Assembly: GCA_004151065.3 (NCBI GenBank)
Contig: NWUY0300009157.1
Coordinates: 105,472 to 125,501, forward strand
Origin: Larix sibirica
Lineage: Eukaryota; Streptophyta; Pinopsida; Pinales; Pinaceae
Direction: 5' to 3'
DNA length: 20,030 nt
Part shown: one piece after another, positions 1 to 9,245 of the stretch
How the letters are laid out: the number at the start of each line of letters is the position of its first letter
Position numbering within the stretch: position 1 is the stretch's first letter
The notes under the pieces: generated by a model
What the model was told of the DNA's origin: nothing
The model's database searches: none
What the model saw: the letters and a program-made list of their open reading frames with translations, nothing else
Translations under genes and position numbers: made by a program

Positions 1-479
1 TTATGAAGGTGGTTGGGATCATGCCAGATGTCACTACAGGTGGAGGTTGTGCAGCACAGCCAGAGGGTGCCGAAAACTGCAAGTCTGTAGGATCAAGGAA
101 AATTCGATGGAGAGAGGAAAGGACGTCTTGGGGAACGGAGTGAGCCTTGGGAGCAGCATCAGAGCAGAGTAGAAGAGCAGTGAAAAGGAACGGAGAAAGG
201 GATTGATAGATCGCTCACCAGAGGATCGGAGGATCACACACAGTCAAGGAACACATTGAAGATAGAGTTTTATTTATGTATATTGTAACAGAATAAGGCC
301 AACTAGTTTAAGGGATTGTATGTAACTTTGTAATTTGATTCAAGTAATAGAACCCATCTTCTGGCATTCGTTTCACATCAAGTCTTTGCCCTGTGTGTTG
401 TTGTGTGTTATTGTTAAGCAAGAGGCCCCTTGTCGGGACCGACCTTGCGCGAGTAGATATAAAAGATCGTGTTACATAG
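1..479. other. unrecognised non-coding stretch, possibly retrotransposon-derived
   Basis: I recognise no gene here. A short plus-strand open stretch starts at position 3 and closes at a stop near 140. An open stretch of 67 codons also exists on the minus strand. Neither resembles a family I know. The T-rich, TGT-rich run around 385-420 followed by a GC-rich patch (about 424-455) resembles the end of an LTR and the start of a leader, but I found no partner LTR in the window. Assignment to a retrotransposon is inference from the surroundings. Confidence 0.3.
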
Positions 480-837
480 AGGAATTACAATAGCATGAAG
501 AAGTTCAAGAAATCGAAGGTGAATTTGCAACAACATATTTGATAAAAGAAAAAGAAGTCTCTATGTGTGTTTAGCAGAGCAGATGGAAAAGCAAGGAAAA
601 CATATTTGTAGACCAACTATAAGTATGGGGTGTCGATTTGGGCCTAGATAAATAGCTTCAGGGGACATTAAAACAGGTAAAGAAAAGTTCCAAAGGATGG
701 ATCTCATTGTTGAAAGAAGAATTCCATAATTTCAGATATGGAATGAGCTATTGATATCGGATCTTGGGAACATTAATGCAACAACAAACCAAAGGATAAA
801 TTCAACAACAACAAAAAGAATTGTTAAATAAGGGGGG
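480..837 (+). pseudogene. decayed reading frame of unknown family, probably retroelement-derived
   Basis: One plus-strand frame reads as plausible protein from about 480 to the TAA near 837. It is hydrophilic, rich in Lys, Glu and Gln, with a Gln-rich tail (runs of three and four Gln near 780-815). At least six in-frame stops interrupt it (TAG, TAA and TGA). Each is one C-to-T change from CAG, CAA or CGA, the pattern left by deamination of methylated cytosine in silenced plant transposons. I do not recognise the family; a gag-like or linker part of element A is possible. A purine-rich run, AAGGGGGGA, overlaps its end. It could also be a chance frame. Confidence 0.35.
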
Positions 838-2147
838 ACACTCACCATAATCGTGTTTAACTTTTGATCATAATTATATGTCTATTAATGTAGTAGGTAT
901 AAGTCATGCATGATTTAAGTATTGCTACTTGGGCGAGAATATTGTAGCTAATGATTTGTTATGTAGTTGGCAAAAAGGACATGGAAGAGATCAGTCAAGA
1001 TGTGGAAATCCATGCTATGAAGAGGAATGGGGAGGGACAAATTCCTTGACTCTTATTTCTCATTGTTTATGTTTCTTTATGTTAATAAAGTATCTATGTG
1101 TAAATATATTTATAGGACGAGAAAGCTAAGAATGTAATAGATCTAGAACACATATGAACTAGTAGGTATATTGAGAAATAGTATGTGGTAGAGCGCATGA
1201 GACTATGCTTGAATGCATGTATGTGATATAGCATAAGGGATAAGAGTGACATGTAGTTATATGCAATGAGTTTTGCATGATAACTAAGTATGGTTTTTGA
1301 TGTGTGGTAAAACCAGGAAGGGTTGAGAACANNCATGGTTGAAGATGTTGATGATGCAGCTACTTGTGGAGATTAATCTCACAGTAAATGAAGACAAAAA
1401 AGAGGCTTATCAAGAGATTGATGGAGAGAACCATGTGAGTTTCCATGAAACACCAACTAATCAAGTAACATTCAACATGTGGATGGAGACCATACATGTA
1501 TGGAATTGATCGTACCTATGTTGCATGAGTGTTGAAGGGAATGGGGTAATAATTCCTTCAATCATGCTTAATATCTTTATTGATATGTTTATGATGACAT
1601 TTGAATGTTGTATGTGATTGATACAAAATTGAGATAAAGGCATAAATCCTTGGGTATAATGGAAAGAACTTAGAACCTTTTGATGCATTCATGAGTTAGT
1701 GTGTCACGATTGGAATGATTGAGTTAATAATACGTTATGCATAAGTAGATTATGTGAATGTGCATGTTGGTACATGTGTTGATTGCATTGTGTAATGCTT
1801 GATGCACTGATAATACATATATGGAGAATGGTATTTTGTTGCATTTAATACTTTGGCAGTTGAAAATGATTGAATTGTTGGTATTATAATTTTGAGATTA
1901 TTTAATGGGTTATTATGTGTTGTAATGAAATGAGTATATGAATGAATACTAATTATTGTTTGGCTGATTTGAAAATTTTGTTAAGAAAACAGTCTGCACA
2001 TAGAGTTGTCTTGGACATGATACTAATTATAAGAACATAATGAAGAGCAAGTACTATCATATGTAAAGGACAAAAAGACTACGAGAAGGACCTCATAGTT
2101 AATTAAAATTATTATTTCTGAGGACACATTGCAAGAAGACCATGAGC
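838..2147. other. AT-rich stretch without recognisable genes
   Basis: No frame here shows domain-like sequence on either strand; the open stretches are short and low-complexity. The plus strand is rich in TGT, ATG and TTG words. It probably belongs to an old retroelement interior, but nothing in it proves that. It contains a two-base N run at 1332-1333. Confidence 0.4.
1332..1333. other. assembly gap or ambiguity (NN)
   Basis: Two undetermined bases. Unlike the other two N sites, I see no repeated sequence on the two sides. Confidence 0.9.
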
Positions 2148-2248
2148 TATGGCCTGCAAGAGATAAACATCAATGTCATGAAGTGGAGTTGTTNCCATGT
2201 GTTATGGCCTGCAAGAGATAAACATCAATGTCATGAAGTGGAGTTGTT
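2148..2248 (+). repeat. 46-bp direct repeat flanking an N
   Basis: Positions 2148-2193 recur exactly at 2203-2248, 55 bases apart. The first copy ends right at the N at 2194; the second reads on past the corresponding point. Nine bases (2194-2202) lie between. This resembles two contig ends that overlap but were joined without collapsing, rather than a natural tandem repeat. Confidence 0.85.
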
Positions 2249-2385
2249 GTGAATACAATGAAAGAAATGCATGAAAAAGCAGTCACATTGGATGGACTAC
2301 AAGAATGCTCTGTCAAAATAATAGAGTTGTGTAAAAAACGGAAAAAGAAAAAAAAAGAATGTCTTGGGTATGGCAATAAAAGTGA

Positions 2386-2673
2386 GCCATAATGAAGACA
2401 TGGATTATTGCTCTGCCATTGAAAGCTAAGTATTATGTGTGGAACTCATGTTATTATTAAGAATTTAATTGTGAAGATAATGATTTCCAATATTGCTTGA
2501 TATATAAAATTATGATTCCTAATACATGTATGTTTATGGCATGGGTGGATGGTGAATCTACTTATTATGAGCCCATGGTGGCAATTGTAAGTCGGAAAGC
2601 TCATGAAGAAGGCCACTGCAAAGACACGAGAACCATAAAGTTGTACTTTTCTTATGCAAGAAATCCTTGGTGA
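2386..2673 (+). pseudogene. possible decayed reading frame, family unknown
   Basis: A plus-strand frame stays open from about 2386 to the TGA at 2671-2673, apart from one TAA at 2458-2460. The 70 codons after that stop give a mixed, protein-like composition with several Cys, His, Trp and Tyr. I cannot assign it to a family. It may be part of the coding region of element A, whose 3' LTR lies about 0.8 kb downstream. It could equally be a chance opening. Confidence 0.25.
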
Positions 2674-3441
2674 ATGATGGATCACCCGATAGATTGTTAA
2701 CTTAGAGAAGGGGATGCTTGATCTTGGAGGGTGAATGGCTACAAAGAATATGAAACTCTAAGGAACATGTTATGAGAAATTCATGACATTTAGAGTCATA
2801 GAGTGGAGATTCCCTGGCCGACCTGTGTTGGAGCACTAGAAGGAAATTAGGGTAACAAACTCGAGGGACTGTTAACTCAGAGAAGGGAGCCTGAGGGAGT
2901 GGAGCCCCATTCCTTGTGTTGTGCAGGTTGATGGGAGAGGAGTGCTATGGATTGGGACAATTGTAGAGGGTGTGTCAAGGGGAGCAATGAGCTGAATTAT
3001 TTCCCATGGAAACCTTGTGAAATAAAATAAATATGCATGCAGATAAGTAGTGGATAGAGATTTCCATACTTATTTAATCAAATGAATATATATTCTTACA
3101 TTCTGTTATTGGAAAATTACTATGGACTTTATGACTATCTCATAAGAAGGATTATAACATGCACACTACGTCTTAATGATTTGGTGTAGGTACATGTGGA
3201 TGTGCCAAGCTTGGAAAGGAAACTAAGATAGTGGGCGATCAATGTTGGTGCATTGTGGATGAGATAGTCGGAAACTATACCATAGTACAAGGACCAAGAA
3301 CACTATGGAAAATGTGCCTGAGGAAGTAACCTAAGAACTAAAGGATGTCATGCAGCTGGATATTCAACATGTCTAAATACATGTTAAATTTTGTCATTAT
3401 TTATATAGTGGTGATGATGCATCGAGGATGATGAATAAATT
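2674..3441 (+). other. interior of putative LTR element A, no recognisable domain
   Basis: This stretch lies immediately upstream of a purine tract and LTR start, so by position it should be the 3' end of a plus-strand retrotransposon interior. No integrase, RNase H or chromodomain motif is visible, and all frames carry stops. A degenerate direct repeat pairs 2692-2712 with 2867-2887 (19 of 21 bases; both differences are C/T). The large duplicated block begins inside it at 2858. Confidence 0.4.
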
Positions 3442-3455
3442 AAGGGGGAGGGGAA
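3442..3455 (+). promoter_or_regulatory. polypurine tract of LTR element A
   Basis: An uninterrupted purine run (AAGGGGGAGGGGAA) ends directly before the TG of a putative LTR. This is the expected position of the plus-strand DNA primer of an LTR retrotransposon, and it sets the element on the plus strand. Confidence 0.55.
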
Positions 3456-4386
3456 TGCAACATCATGTTTTTGACCCCAGAATGTCATTGTGTAATTATG
3501 ATGGAAATGGATAGAAGTCAACCATGAATGGTATACTATGACCAAAATAATGTAGTTACGTACATTTTATATTTAATATAAAAACACAAGACTACTGTAG
3601 ACTAAGAAGGATGAAGAAGAGATGGGGGGCTATAATTCCATAGGAGGGGGAGTAAGAGAGAGTTAGAAGAGAAATGACCCTAGTGACTTATCATTTAAGT
3701 AGACCTATATTTACTCCTTTTTATCCTATGTTTCATTAACCCCTCTTTATTAAATTTCATTAACCATAATCTTCGGTTAATTATCCTAAGACTGGAATTA
3801 GAAGGGGAAAAAGTGTCCAGCCCCATGTATGCCACTTAGCTAGTTCCAATCACCCTTCATGCCACTTGGATAGTTCTCCACTTGCATATAATTATGGAGA
3901 ACTAGTCCATTTGTCCATTCATTTCCCCATGATTGAGCCATCATCGACTGTCGGACCTGAATCACCATTGGTCGTACCACCATCACCGAAACTGTGGATT
4001 GGAGCCATACGAAGAATAGAGGATTGGGTAGTTGTAGCAAGATATTTGGTACCTTCTTGTGGATTGGTATCCCTAGCTCAAGGGTAGCCCATCGAAGAAA
4101 GATATGGCTTGACAGATCCTACTACTGGGAGGAACATCCTTGGTCTTCAGTTAGTTGGTTATATTTCCAAATAAGTCTCCATTTGGGTATAAATGCTGGG
4201 TATTTATTTACGTTGGTCTTAATTAGTACTATTGTATGATTTAAGTGAATCAAATTAATGGCAATGGTGAATGCATTCTTATGGAAATATCCGACAAAGC
4301 TTTTATATATGTTTTATGAGTGATTATACACATAATTATTTCCGTTGTAAATGTTTAATTGAAATCAATAGAAAAATGAAATTGCA
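3456..4386 (+). mobile_element. putative 3' LTR of retrotransposon A (931 bp)
   Basis: The stretch begins TGCAACATC right after a polypurine tract and ends AATTGCA, giving the inverted termini TGCAA...TTGCA expected of an LTR. Both outer edges make sense: purine tract to the left, and LINE-1 endonuclease/RT linker sequence resuming to the right at 4387. TATA-like boxes occur at 3575-3584 and 4188-4194. There is no coding capacity. The matching 5' LTR is not in the window, so the ends rest on sequence logic rather than an LTR pair. Superfamily (gypsy or copia) is not determinable here. The five bases after it (TATCA) would be one target-site copy. Confidence 0.5.
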
Positions 4387-5155
4387 TATCAGAGATGAAT
4401 CCAATCAGCAAAATGAGTATCCTATGGCCCCAAAGTCACCATGAGATCATCCGGTACGTGACATACTGGTCAGTGATCTGAGATAGTTGCATGAAGAATT
4501 GTGGAAGCAGAGGCTACCCCTGACAGAAAGATGGGTTTAGAGATCAAGAATTGATCTATCCTTGTCGTCACTTCCCTAGAGATGCCTCTTTTGTTATTCC
4601 AAGTGAATTTTTCATTAGAAGGATTCATATCCATTAGTTTTAGTTCATTTATTATTGAGGATAATTGCTCACATTCCCTGTTCAATCTGCGGATGCCTTC
4701 TCTTTTTTCCATGAGGCTGAAAATGATATTGAAGTCTCCTCCTTATATATACTTCTTGTTCATAAAGTGTGCTACCAAATCTCATAGAATACACAAAAAA
4801 TCTTGTTTCTGCATTGAGACGGAGGGTCCATAGACATTCATGATGACTCCTCCTTCCACATATATGACCATCCTAAAGGTGGTTGAGATGGAGTGAGGTG
4901 TTATGAGTGATATGCCAGAGTGATGAATTGAGGATGAAAAATTATTGTTAATCCTCTTGTTGCTCATGTCTCATCTATAGCGAGGAACTGACAACATTTC
5001 CAACATAGTCTCCTTATGTTGTGAAGCTCAGTTTCTTTACACTTTGTTTATTACAACATTAGAATAGTAGGATACTCTCTAGTTGTCTGGTTTTTCAAAA
5101 TATTATTCTTAGAATCAATGTTTAGCTCTCTAATATTCCAAGAGATGATATTCAT
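4387..5155 (-). pseudogene. LINE-1 ORF2, endonuclease domain (broken)
   Basis: On the minus strand this encodes the apurinic-like endonuclease (exo_endo_phos) at the start of a plant LINE ORF2, which nicks target DNA for reverse transcription. Visible landmarks in order are: the start MNIISWNIRELN (from 5155), a TKCKE stretch where the usual QETK has become two adjacent TAA stops, NVYGP (4838-4824), GGDFN (4742-4728), a FTWNNKR segment and SDH (4481-4473). Stops also fall at 4784-4782, 4745-4743 and 4472-4470, and a frameshift lies near 4900. After SDH the linker to the reverse transcriptase can be followed to about 4387, where the LTR of element A begins. The polymerase domain is absent and would lie left of element A, outside the window. 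Confidence 0.85.
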
Positions 5156-5209
5156 AATTAATAGTTTCTGGGAGGGTAGGAGGTTGGGATAGTTTTATAC
5201 TTCCTTGAC

Positions 5210-6707
5210 CCTATTAGTAAGTGCCCAATTTCTTGAATCATGTCCCGATTATTTTTTGGTCCTTCTAATTCTCCTTACCCAATGGAATTTGCATGTCGTT
5301 GAAAGGAAATGTTTAGATTCCCAAAGTGAGATTGGATTGATGTTCTAGAGTTCTGTTGTGGATCTGAGCTTCTACCTGATTCATAGCTTCTTGTAGGAGT
5401 TGGATTTGGAGCTCAAGTATGGATTGAATGTTGTCATTTTTACAAGCTACTTCCAATCCCATCAAATCCAATTCATGAATTTCCATTTCCATTTCCTCCT
5501 CGGGACAAATGACAATTTATTCGATTGTTGCTATTACTCCTTCCATTTATTCAAAATGACTGGGGTCCTCTTGATGAGACTCTATTTTCCTTCTTTCGGG
5601 TTCTTCCTACTGAATTTATTCATTTATAGATCGATATTTGGTTCCATCAATACAATCTTTGAGGCTTCATTCATTTCTTCTTCTTGGGTGGATGCCAGAG
5701 CTTCAAAACTATTGTTGGTACTTGGGCCCTCTGCTCCTTTTCCTTTTTGAGGAGTAGTAGGTTTCTTGTTTTGGCATTTTTTAGGGGCAACCTTTGTAAA
5801 TCCTTTCATGTCTTGGGGGGTTCGCATTTTGGTTTTATTAATCACTACATTAAGAGGGTAGTCCCAGAACAAATTCCCATGCTCATGGAACTTCCTACAT
5901 CGAAAGGGTATGTTTCCATAATCGATTGGCTAAATCCATTCTAAATCTCGATGGCTTAGGAATATTGCTTTAGGTAAGGCTTGAGAGATGTTCATGTATA
6001 TGCAAAGACGAACATATGTAGTGTATCTACTTGAGATCACGACATTTAAGGCCTTGAAAAAATTTCCCATAATGTTACCTATACCTACCAAGGTTTCTTT
6101 CTCTTAGTATTCTACATGCATGAAGTAGAGCCTAACATAGACCAGTGCATAGGTAAAATCTTCTTTTTTGAGACACAATTTTTCAACCCAATTTCTTAAG
6201 TATAATCTGTATGAGTTGAAGAAGTATAAACCATTATCAGAAGTTGCATCTTTGTGTTCCATATTGTAGAAAATAACAGTAAAGAATTCCTTAGATCCGA
6301 GATGGAGGTCATAATGCCCATTTGGTATTGATCCATCCCACAAGGGCTTGTTTTGAAGGCCATAGGCCCAAAAAATTTCCTATCATAGCATAATCTTTCA
6401 TATATTGAATATTCTGGCTCAGACGGGTGGAAGTAATTTCATACCTTGGTATCGTCATTGTCTTTGGAATGCACTTGCATGGTCCTCTAGTAGTTTTCTT
6501 ATGCAAAGAAGCTCGTGATTCTTTTGATATCTAATCTTTACCTTTGGATAAATTTCCCACAACTCCCACTCCTTCATCGGGCGGGGTTTGTTGGTTATCT
6601 ACCTCTTGTCAGTGATTCAAGTTTTCAGAATTTGACGACAGAGGTTGTTTAGTTGTGACAACATCTCTGAAGGAGGGGGGCAGATCCCCCCCTTTCGCTA
6701 ATTCCAT
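5210..6707 (-). pseudogene. LINE-1 ORF1, gag-like DUF4283 protein (broken)
   Basis: This is the nucleic-acid-binding ORF1 of a plant LINE, which packages the element RNA. The likely start is the ATG at 6707-6705, followed shortly by the conserved SFRD-type segment. A region matching DUF4283 (FLGLWPSKQALVGWI, then LGSKEFFTVIF and a Trp-containing strand) spans about 6430-6105, with a frameshift near 6345. A CCHC knuckle at 5899-5858 has kept only its first Cys; the other three ligands read Phe, Asn and Tyr. A Lys-rich tail follows to the stop at 5626-5624, then an acidic, coiled-coil-like stretch to about 5210. Several in-frame stops (for example after 6620, near 6526, at 6106-6104 and near 5940) show it is dead. 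ORF2 follows about 55 bases downstream on the same strand. Confidence 0.85.
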
Positions 6708-7099
6708 AGAGGAAAGAACAATGGTTGCTTGGAAGACATCAAACTAGAAATCCTAGTCGAGAATCAAAACCCTAGCCATTGTTGATGCCTTGAAAGCATA
6801 TGTTGTTATTCTATAAGGGTGTTGTTTTGGGAGGAATGCCATCAAGAAGTTTTACACTTGATTAACTATTTACTTCTTTTATATTTAAAAGAATATGTTA
6901 TTAAAATATATTTGTTTCAATTATTGTAATGGATGGATGTTCACTATGCAATATCAAAATTATATCTAAGCTTATCATTGTTCTTTATGATATAAGGAAC
7001 ATTTTCATTCATACTTTCAATTATATTCTTTTTAATTTTTAATGAGATGAAATCAATATGAAAATATGTTTTTTCAATTAACTATATATATATATATGA
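6708..7099. other. LINE-1 5' leader and AT-rich spacer
   Basis: On the minus strand the first 130 bases lie just upstream of the LINE-1 ORF1 start and are probably its 5' untranslated leader. From about 6850 the sequence becomes strongly AT-rich with no coding signal, then ends in a (TA)n run. No promoter is identifiable. The two LINEs lie head to head across this spacer. Confidence 0.5.
7083..7097. repeat. (TA)n microsatellite
   Basis: A 15-base TA run, identical in length to its counterpart at 15638-15652 in copy 2. It lies close to the left edge of recognisable LINE-2 sequence. Confidence 0.9.
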
Positions 7100-7185
7100 A
7101 TGCTCAAAGTATGACGGGGCAAAGGTTTGCCCCTAGTTACGTGGGATGTATGCACGCTCCCCAAGGATGAGGGGGGTTTGGTCTT
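7100..7185 (+). pseudogene. LINE-2 ORF2 fragment, left of the element B insertion
   Basis: A short plus-strand frame (codons in phase with GTT at 7136) reads through W-D-V-C-T-L-P-K-D-E-G-G-L. This is the conserved segment just after the polymerase core of plant LINE reverse transcriptases, where the motif WxxxCxPKxxGGLG is typical. One TGA lies at 7112-7114. The frame is cut at 7185 by element B and resumes in phase at 9928 once the insert and one target-site copy are removed. Everything N-terminal to this is missing, so the LINE is 5' truncated, as LINEs commonly are. Confidence 0.75.
7181..7185 (+). repeat. left target-site copy of element B
   Basis: GTCTT directly before the 5' LTR; the right flank at 9923-9927 is TTCTT. 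Four of five bases match, consistent with a 5-bp target duplication that has since mutated. Confidence 0.6.
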
Positions 7186-7597
7186 TGTTGGGTAAAGCTT
7201 GACTTGGTCATAGAGCAAGATAACTGACTTTGGTCGTTGTTGTTATGGACCCATGGTATTGGGAGGTCCATGGTATTGGGAGATCAACCCATGGTATTCA
7301 TGTGATGTAAGCCTATAAAGAGGTGGGTCGAACTCCATTGTAAGTGGCACTACAATGGCCAAGAACATGCATGTATGACCAACGGGGTCATGGCCGATAG
7401 AGCCATGATCAACCATGTCTTGGTTGGTTTAGGCCAAAGAGAATAATGAAACATCTTTGTTGTTTTTTCCCTTCAGGGTTTCCAAGGTAAAATATGGTGT
7501 ACATGATGTGCATGCTATTATGTTTGTTTTATTGTTTATGATTTTTTGGTGTGTATAATAATGTTAATATTGTTGTTTCGTCCATGGAATTTCAACA
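7186..7597 (+). repeat. 5' LTR of element B
   Basis: The LTR runs from TGTTGGG to TTTCAACA, giving inverted ends TGTT...AACA. A TATA-like box TATAAA lies at 7314-7319, the likely promoter of the element. Within it, CCATGGTATTGGGAG is repeated in tandem near 7252-7281; the second unit is altered in the 3' LTR. Confidence 0.85.
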
Positions 7598-7609
7598 TGG
7601 TATTAGAGC
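7598..7609 (+). promoter_or_regulatory. primer binding site of element B
   Basis: TGGTATTAGAGC begins directly after the LTR. The plant initiator-Met tRNA primer site is TGGTATCAGAGC, so one base differs (C to T). This is where minus-strand DNA synthesis would start. Confidence 0.85.
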
Positions 7610-7783
7610 TTGGTAGAATCTAACTCTTTCATGAGAGCGATATGATCAAGATTGGGTTGCTTGGATCTACATGGTTAGAGTGTATATGGAGTTGTTGTTA
7701 AGAGATCGGTTGAAGAAAGCCTTGAGTTGCCTAGATTTGCATGGTGGAGTGTGAATAGGTGTGGTAAAATCCATGCATATAAT

Positions 7784-7855
7784 AATAGCATGCACATCAT
7801 GGACACCAAGGGGTTTTCCAGGGTAAAACATGGTTTCCATGATGTGCATGCTATT
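7784..7855. repeat. 20-bp perfect inverted repeat with 32-base loop
   Basis: Arms 7784-7803 and 7836-7855 are exact reverse complements. The right arm is LTR-derived sequence (CCATGATGTGCATGCTATT); the left is an inverted copy inserted between the two internal duplicate units. It probably formed during aberrant reverse transcription or strand switching. Confidence 0.85.
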
Positions 7856-8283
7856 GTGTTTTCTTCATCGTTTATGGGTTTATGTTGTGTATAATAATGT
7901 TAATATTGTTGATGCATCCATGGAATTTCAACATGGTATCGGAGCTTGGTAGACTCTAACTCTCTAACGAGAGCGGTCTGATTAAGATCAAGTTGCTTGG
8001 ATCTACATGGTAGAGTGTAGATGGAGTTGTTGTTAAGAGATCGGTTGAAGAAAGATTTGAGTCACCTAGATTTGCATGGTGGAGTGTGAATTGGTATGGT
8101 CGGATCCAGTGGTGTGATGGGTTGGCCTAGTAAGCAGCGTAAATGCTAGGACTGAGGTATGCTGAAGAAACATGGAGTGCGAGGATACTGATTTGTTTGG
8201 GTTCTTTCCAGATTGATGCATATTGTTTTTGGGTACGCTCAGGATAGTGGTAGATCAATGAATAAATGGTTGTATTGCACAAA

Positions 8284-8351
8284 GGGGGTCCGGGGGGTGG
8301 TTCACCCCCTTGGCTTGGAGGTTTGCAAGGTTTTGGGGGCGAGAGCCCTAA
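8284..8351. repeat. G/C-rich mini-hairpin region in element B leader
   Basis: The plus strand carries G runs answered by C runs. GGGGGTG at 8293-8299 pairs with CACCCCC at 8303-8309 across three bases, and GGGC...GCCC follows near 8337-8348. Similar GGGGTCCGGGGG-like blocks occur in leaders of many plant retrotransposons, from general knowledge. It stands out from the AT-rich surroundings. Confidence 0.6.
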
Positions 8352-8618
8352 GAAAAAAAATTGGTCTACTTTTGGTCTATGTTGCATTTTCGGCCATTGA
8401 AAAATGGCGTGAAATTGGTGATTGGAAGAAATACATCATGGTATGCATGGTTAGCTTGAGGTCGCGTGAGATGTTTCATAGGTTTCAGATATGAAGTATG
8501 AGATCTACGATTGAAGTGTTCAAAGTCATGGATGGGTGGATTGGTTGTGGTCAATGGAGAGGTTGTATATGTGGTCAATTGGTTGGGTAAATCACACAAT
8601 GATGAAAGTGATTTACTA

Positions 8619-9054
8619 GTCGACGGGAACATGGATTGACTAGTGGTGGAGAGTTTGATAGATGGTCGATGATAGTACAAATCGACTAGTGGTCAATGGC
8701 TCGATGGATGGTCGATGATAGTGCGGATCGACTAGGTATATTCGACAGGGATGAATGAGTATTGTGATTTGATCGAGAAGCTTCAAGACAGTTGAGGTCC
8801 ATATTGACTAAGGATTCATGGAAGGTTGATTGAGTAGACAAGCTCAGGTCGACTGAGCATTCATAGTTAAAATCGACTAGAGTAGGGTCGATTGGTTGAT
8901 TGATCGACTACACAATAGAGTTGTTTCGGCTTCAGACAGATTCCTGTGTTGCTGATGGTTAGAATCTGCCATGATTTTTGATGTAGATGAAGACGTGATC
9001 AAGGAGGATGTGTGAGAAACAACCAAAGATATAATTGGAGCAGCATGAAGACAA
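8619..9054 (+). repeat. TCGAC-rich degenerate repeat region
   Basis: TCGAC or TCGAT recurs many times, for example ATCGACTAG at several points. One longer pair, GATGGTCGATGATAGT, starts at 8661 and again at 8707, 46 bases apart. No reading frame follows it. It is part of the non-coding interior of element B and grades into the clearer 46-bp units downstream. Confidence 0.65.
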
Positions 9055-9245
9055 TTCGACTGGAGAAGACGATTAGATCTGTTGTCAACTGTGCATAAGG
9101 ATCAACTAGGGAAAATGAGGAAGTCTGTTGTCGACGAATTGGCAAGAGAAGACAATAAGATATGTTGTAGAAGGATCGACTGGAGAAGATGGTGAGATAT
9201 GTTGTTAACTATGCAGAGAGATCGACTGGAGCAGATGAAGTCTAT
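9055..9245 (+). repeat. degenerate 46-bp tandem repeat
   Basis: Units start at 9055, 9101, 9175 and 9221, each opening with a form of ATCGACTGGAGAAGATG and continuing with a form of AGATATGTTGTTAACT. A partial unit of 28 bases fills 9147-9174. The spacing of 46 equals that of the pair at 8661/8707, so the whole 8.6-9.2 kb region may derive from one minisatellite. Confidence 0.7.

Larger units (their letters stand above)
7474..8108 (+). repeat. internal duplication in element B: LTR end, primer site and leader
   Basis: About 300 bases at 7474-7772 (the last 124 of the LTR, the primer site and 175 of leader) recur in diverged form at about 7809-8108. The second copy carries its own TTTCAACA followed by TGGTATCGGAGC. 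So element B has a second, internal LTR-end/primer-site module about 335 bases downstream of the first. A 36-base insert with an inverted LTR piece separates the copies. Confidence 0.85.

Noticed and set aside
3840-4239. Overlapping 66-81 codon frames on both strands within LTR A
   Set aside because: Mutually overlapping frames inside an LTR, with no protein-like motif.
5400-5944. 116- and 86-codon plus-strand frames
   Set aside because: They are antisense to LINE-1 ORF1, which is supported by a DUF4283-like region and a zinc knuckle.
6675-6692. G6/C7 inverted repeat as a regulatory hairpin or terminator
   Set aside because: It lies within the LINE-1 ORF1 coding frame (GGD and PPS codons) and is explained by coding sequence.
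8213-8494. 93-codon plus-strand open frame inside element B
   Set aside because: It crosses a G/C-rich hairpin region, overlaps an equally long frame on the other strand and resembles no retroelement protein.
8366-8680. 104-codon minus-strand open frame inside element B
   Set aside because: It is Ser/Thr-rich and low-complexity, lies antisense to repeat sequence and has no recognisable domain; probably chance.
8619-9245. CRISPR-like array
   Set aside because: The 46-base units adjoin without unique spacers and vary throughout; this is a degenerate tandem repeat in a plant retroelement.
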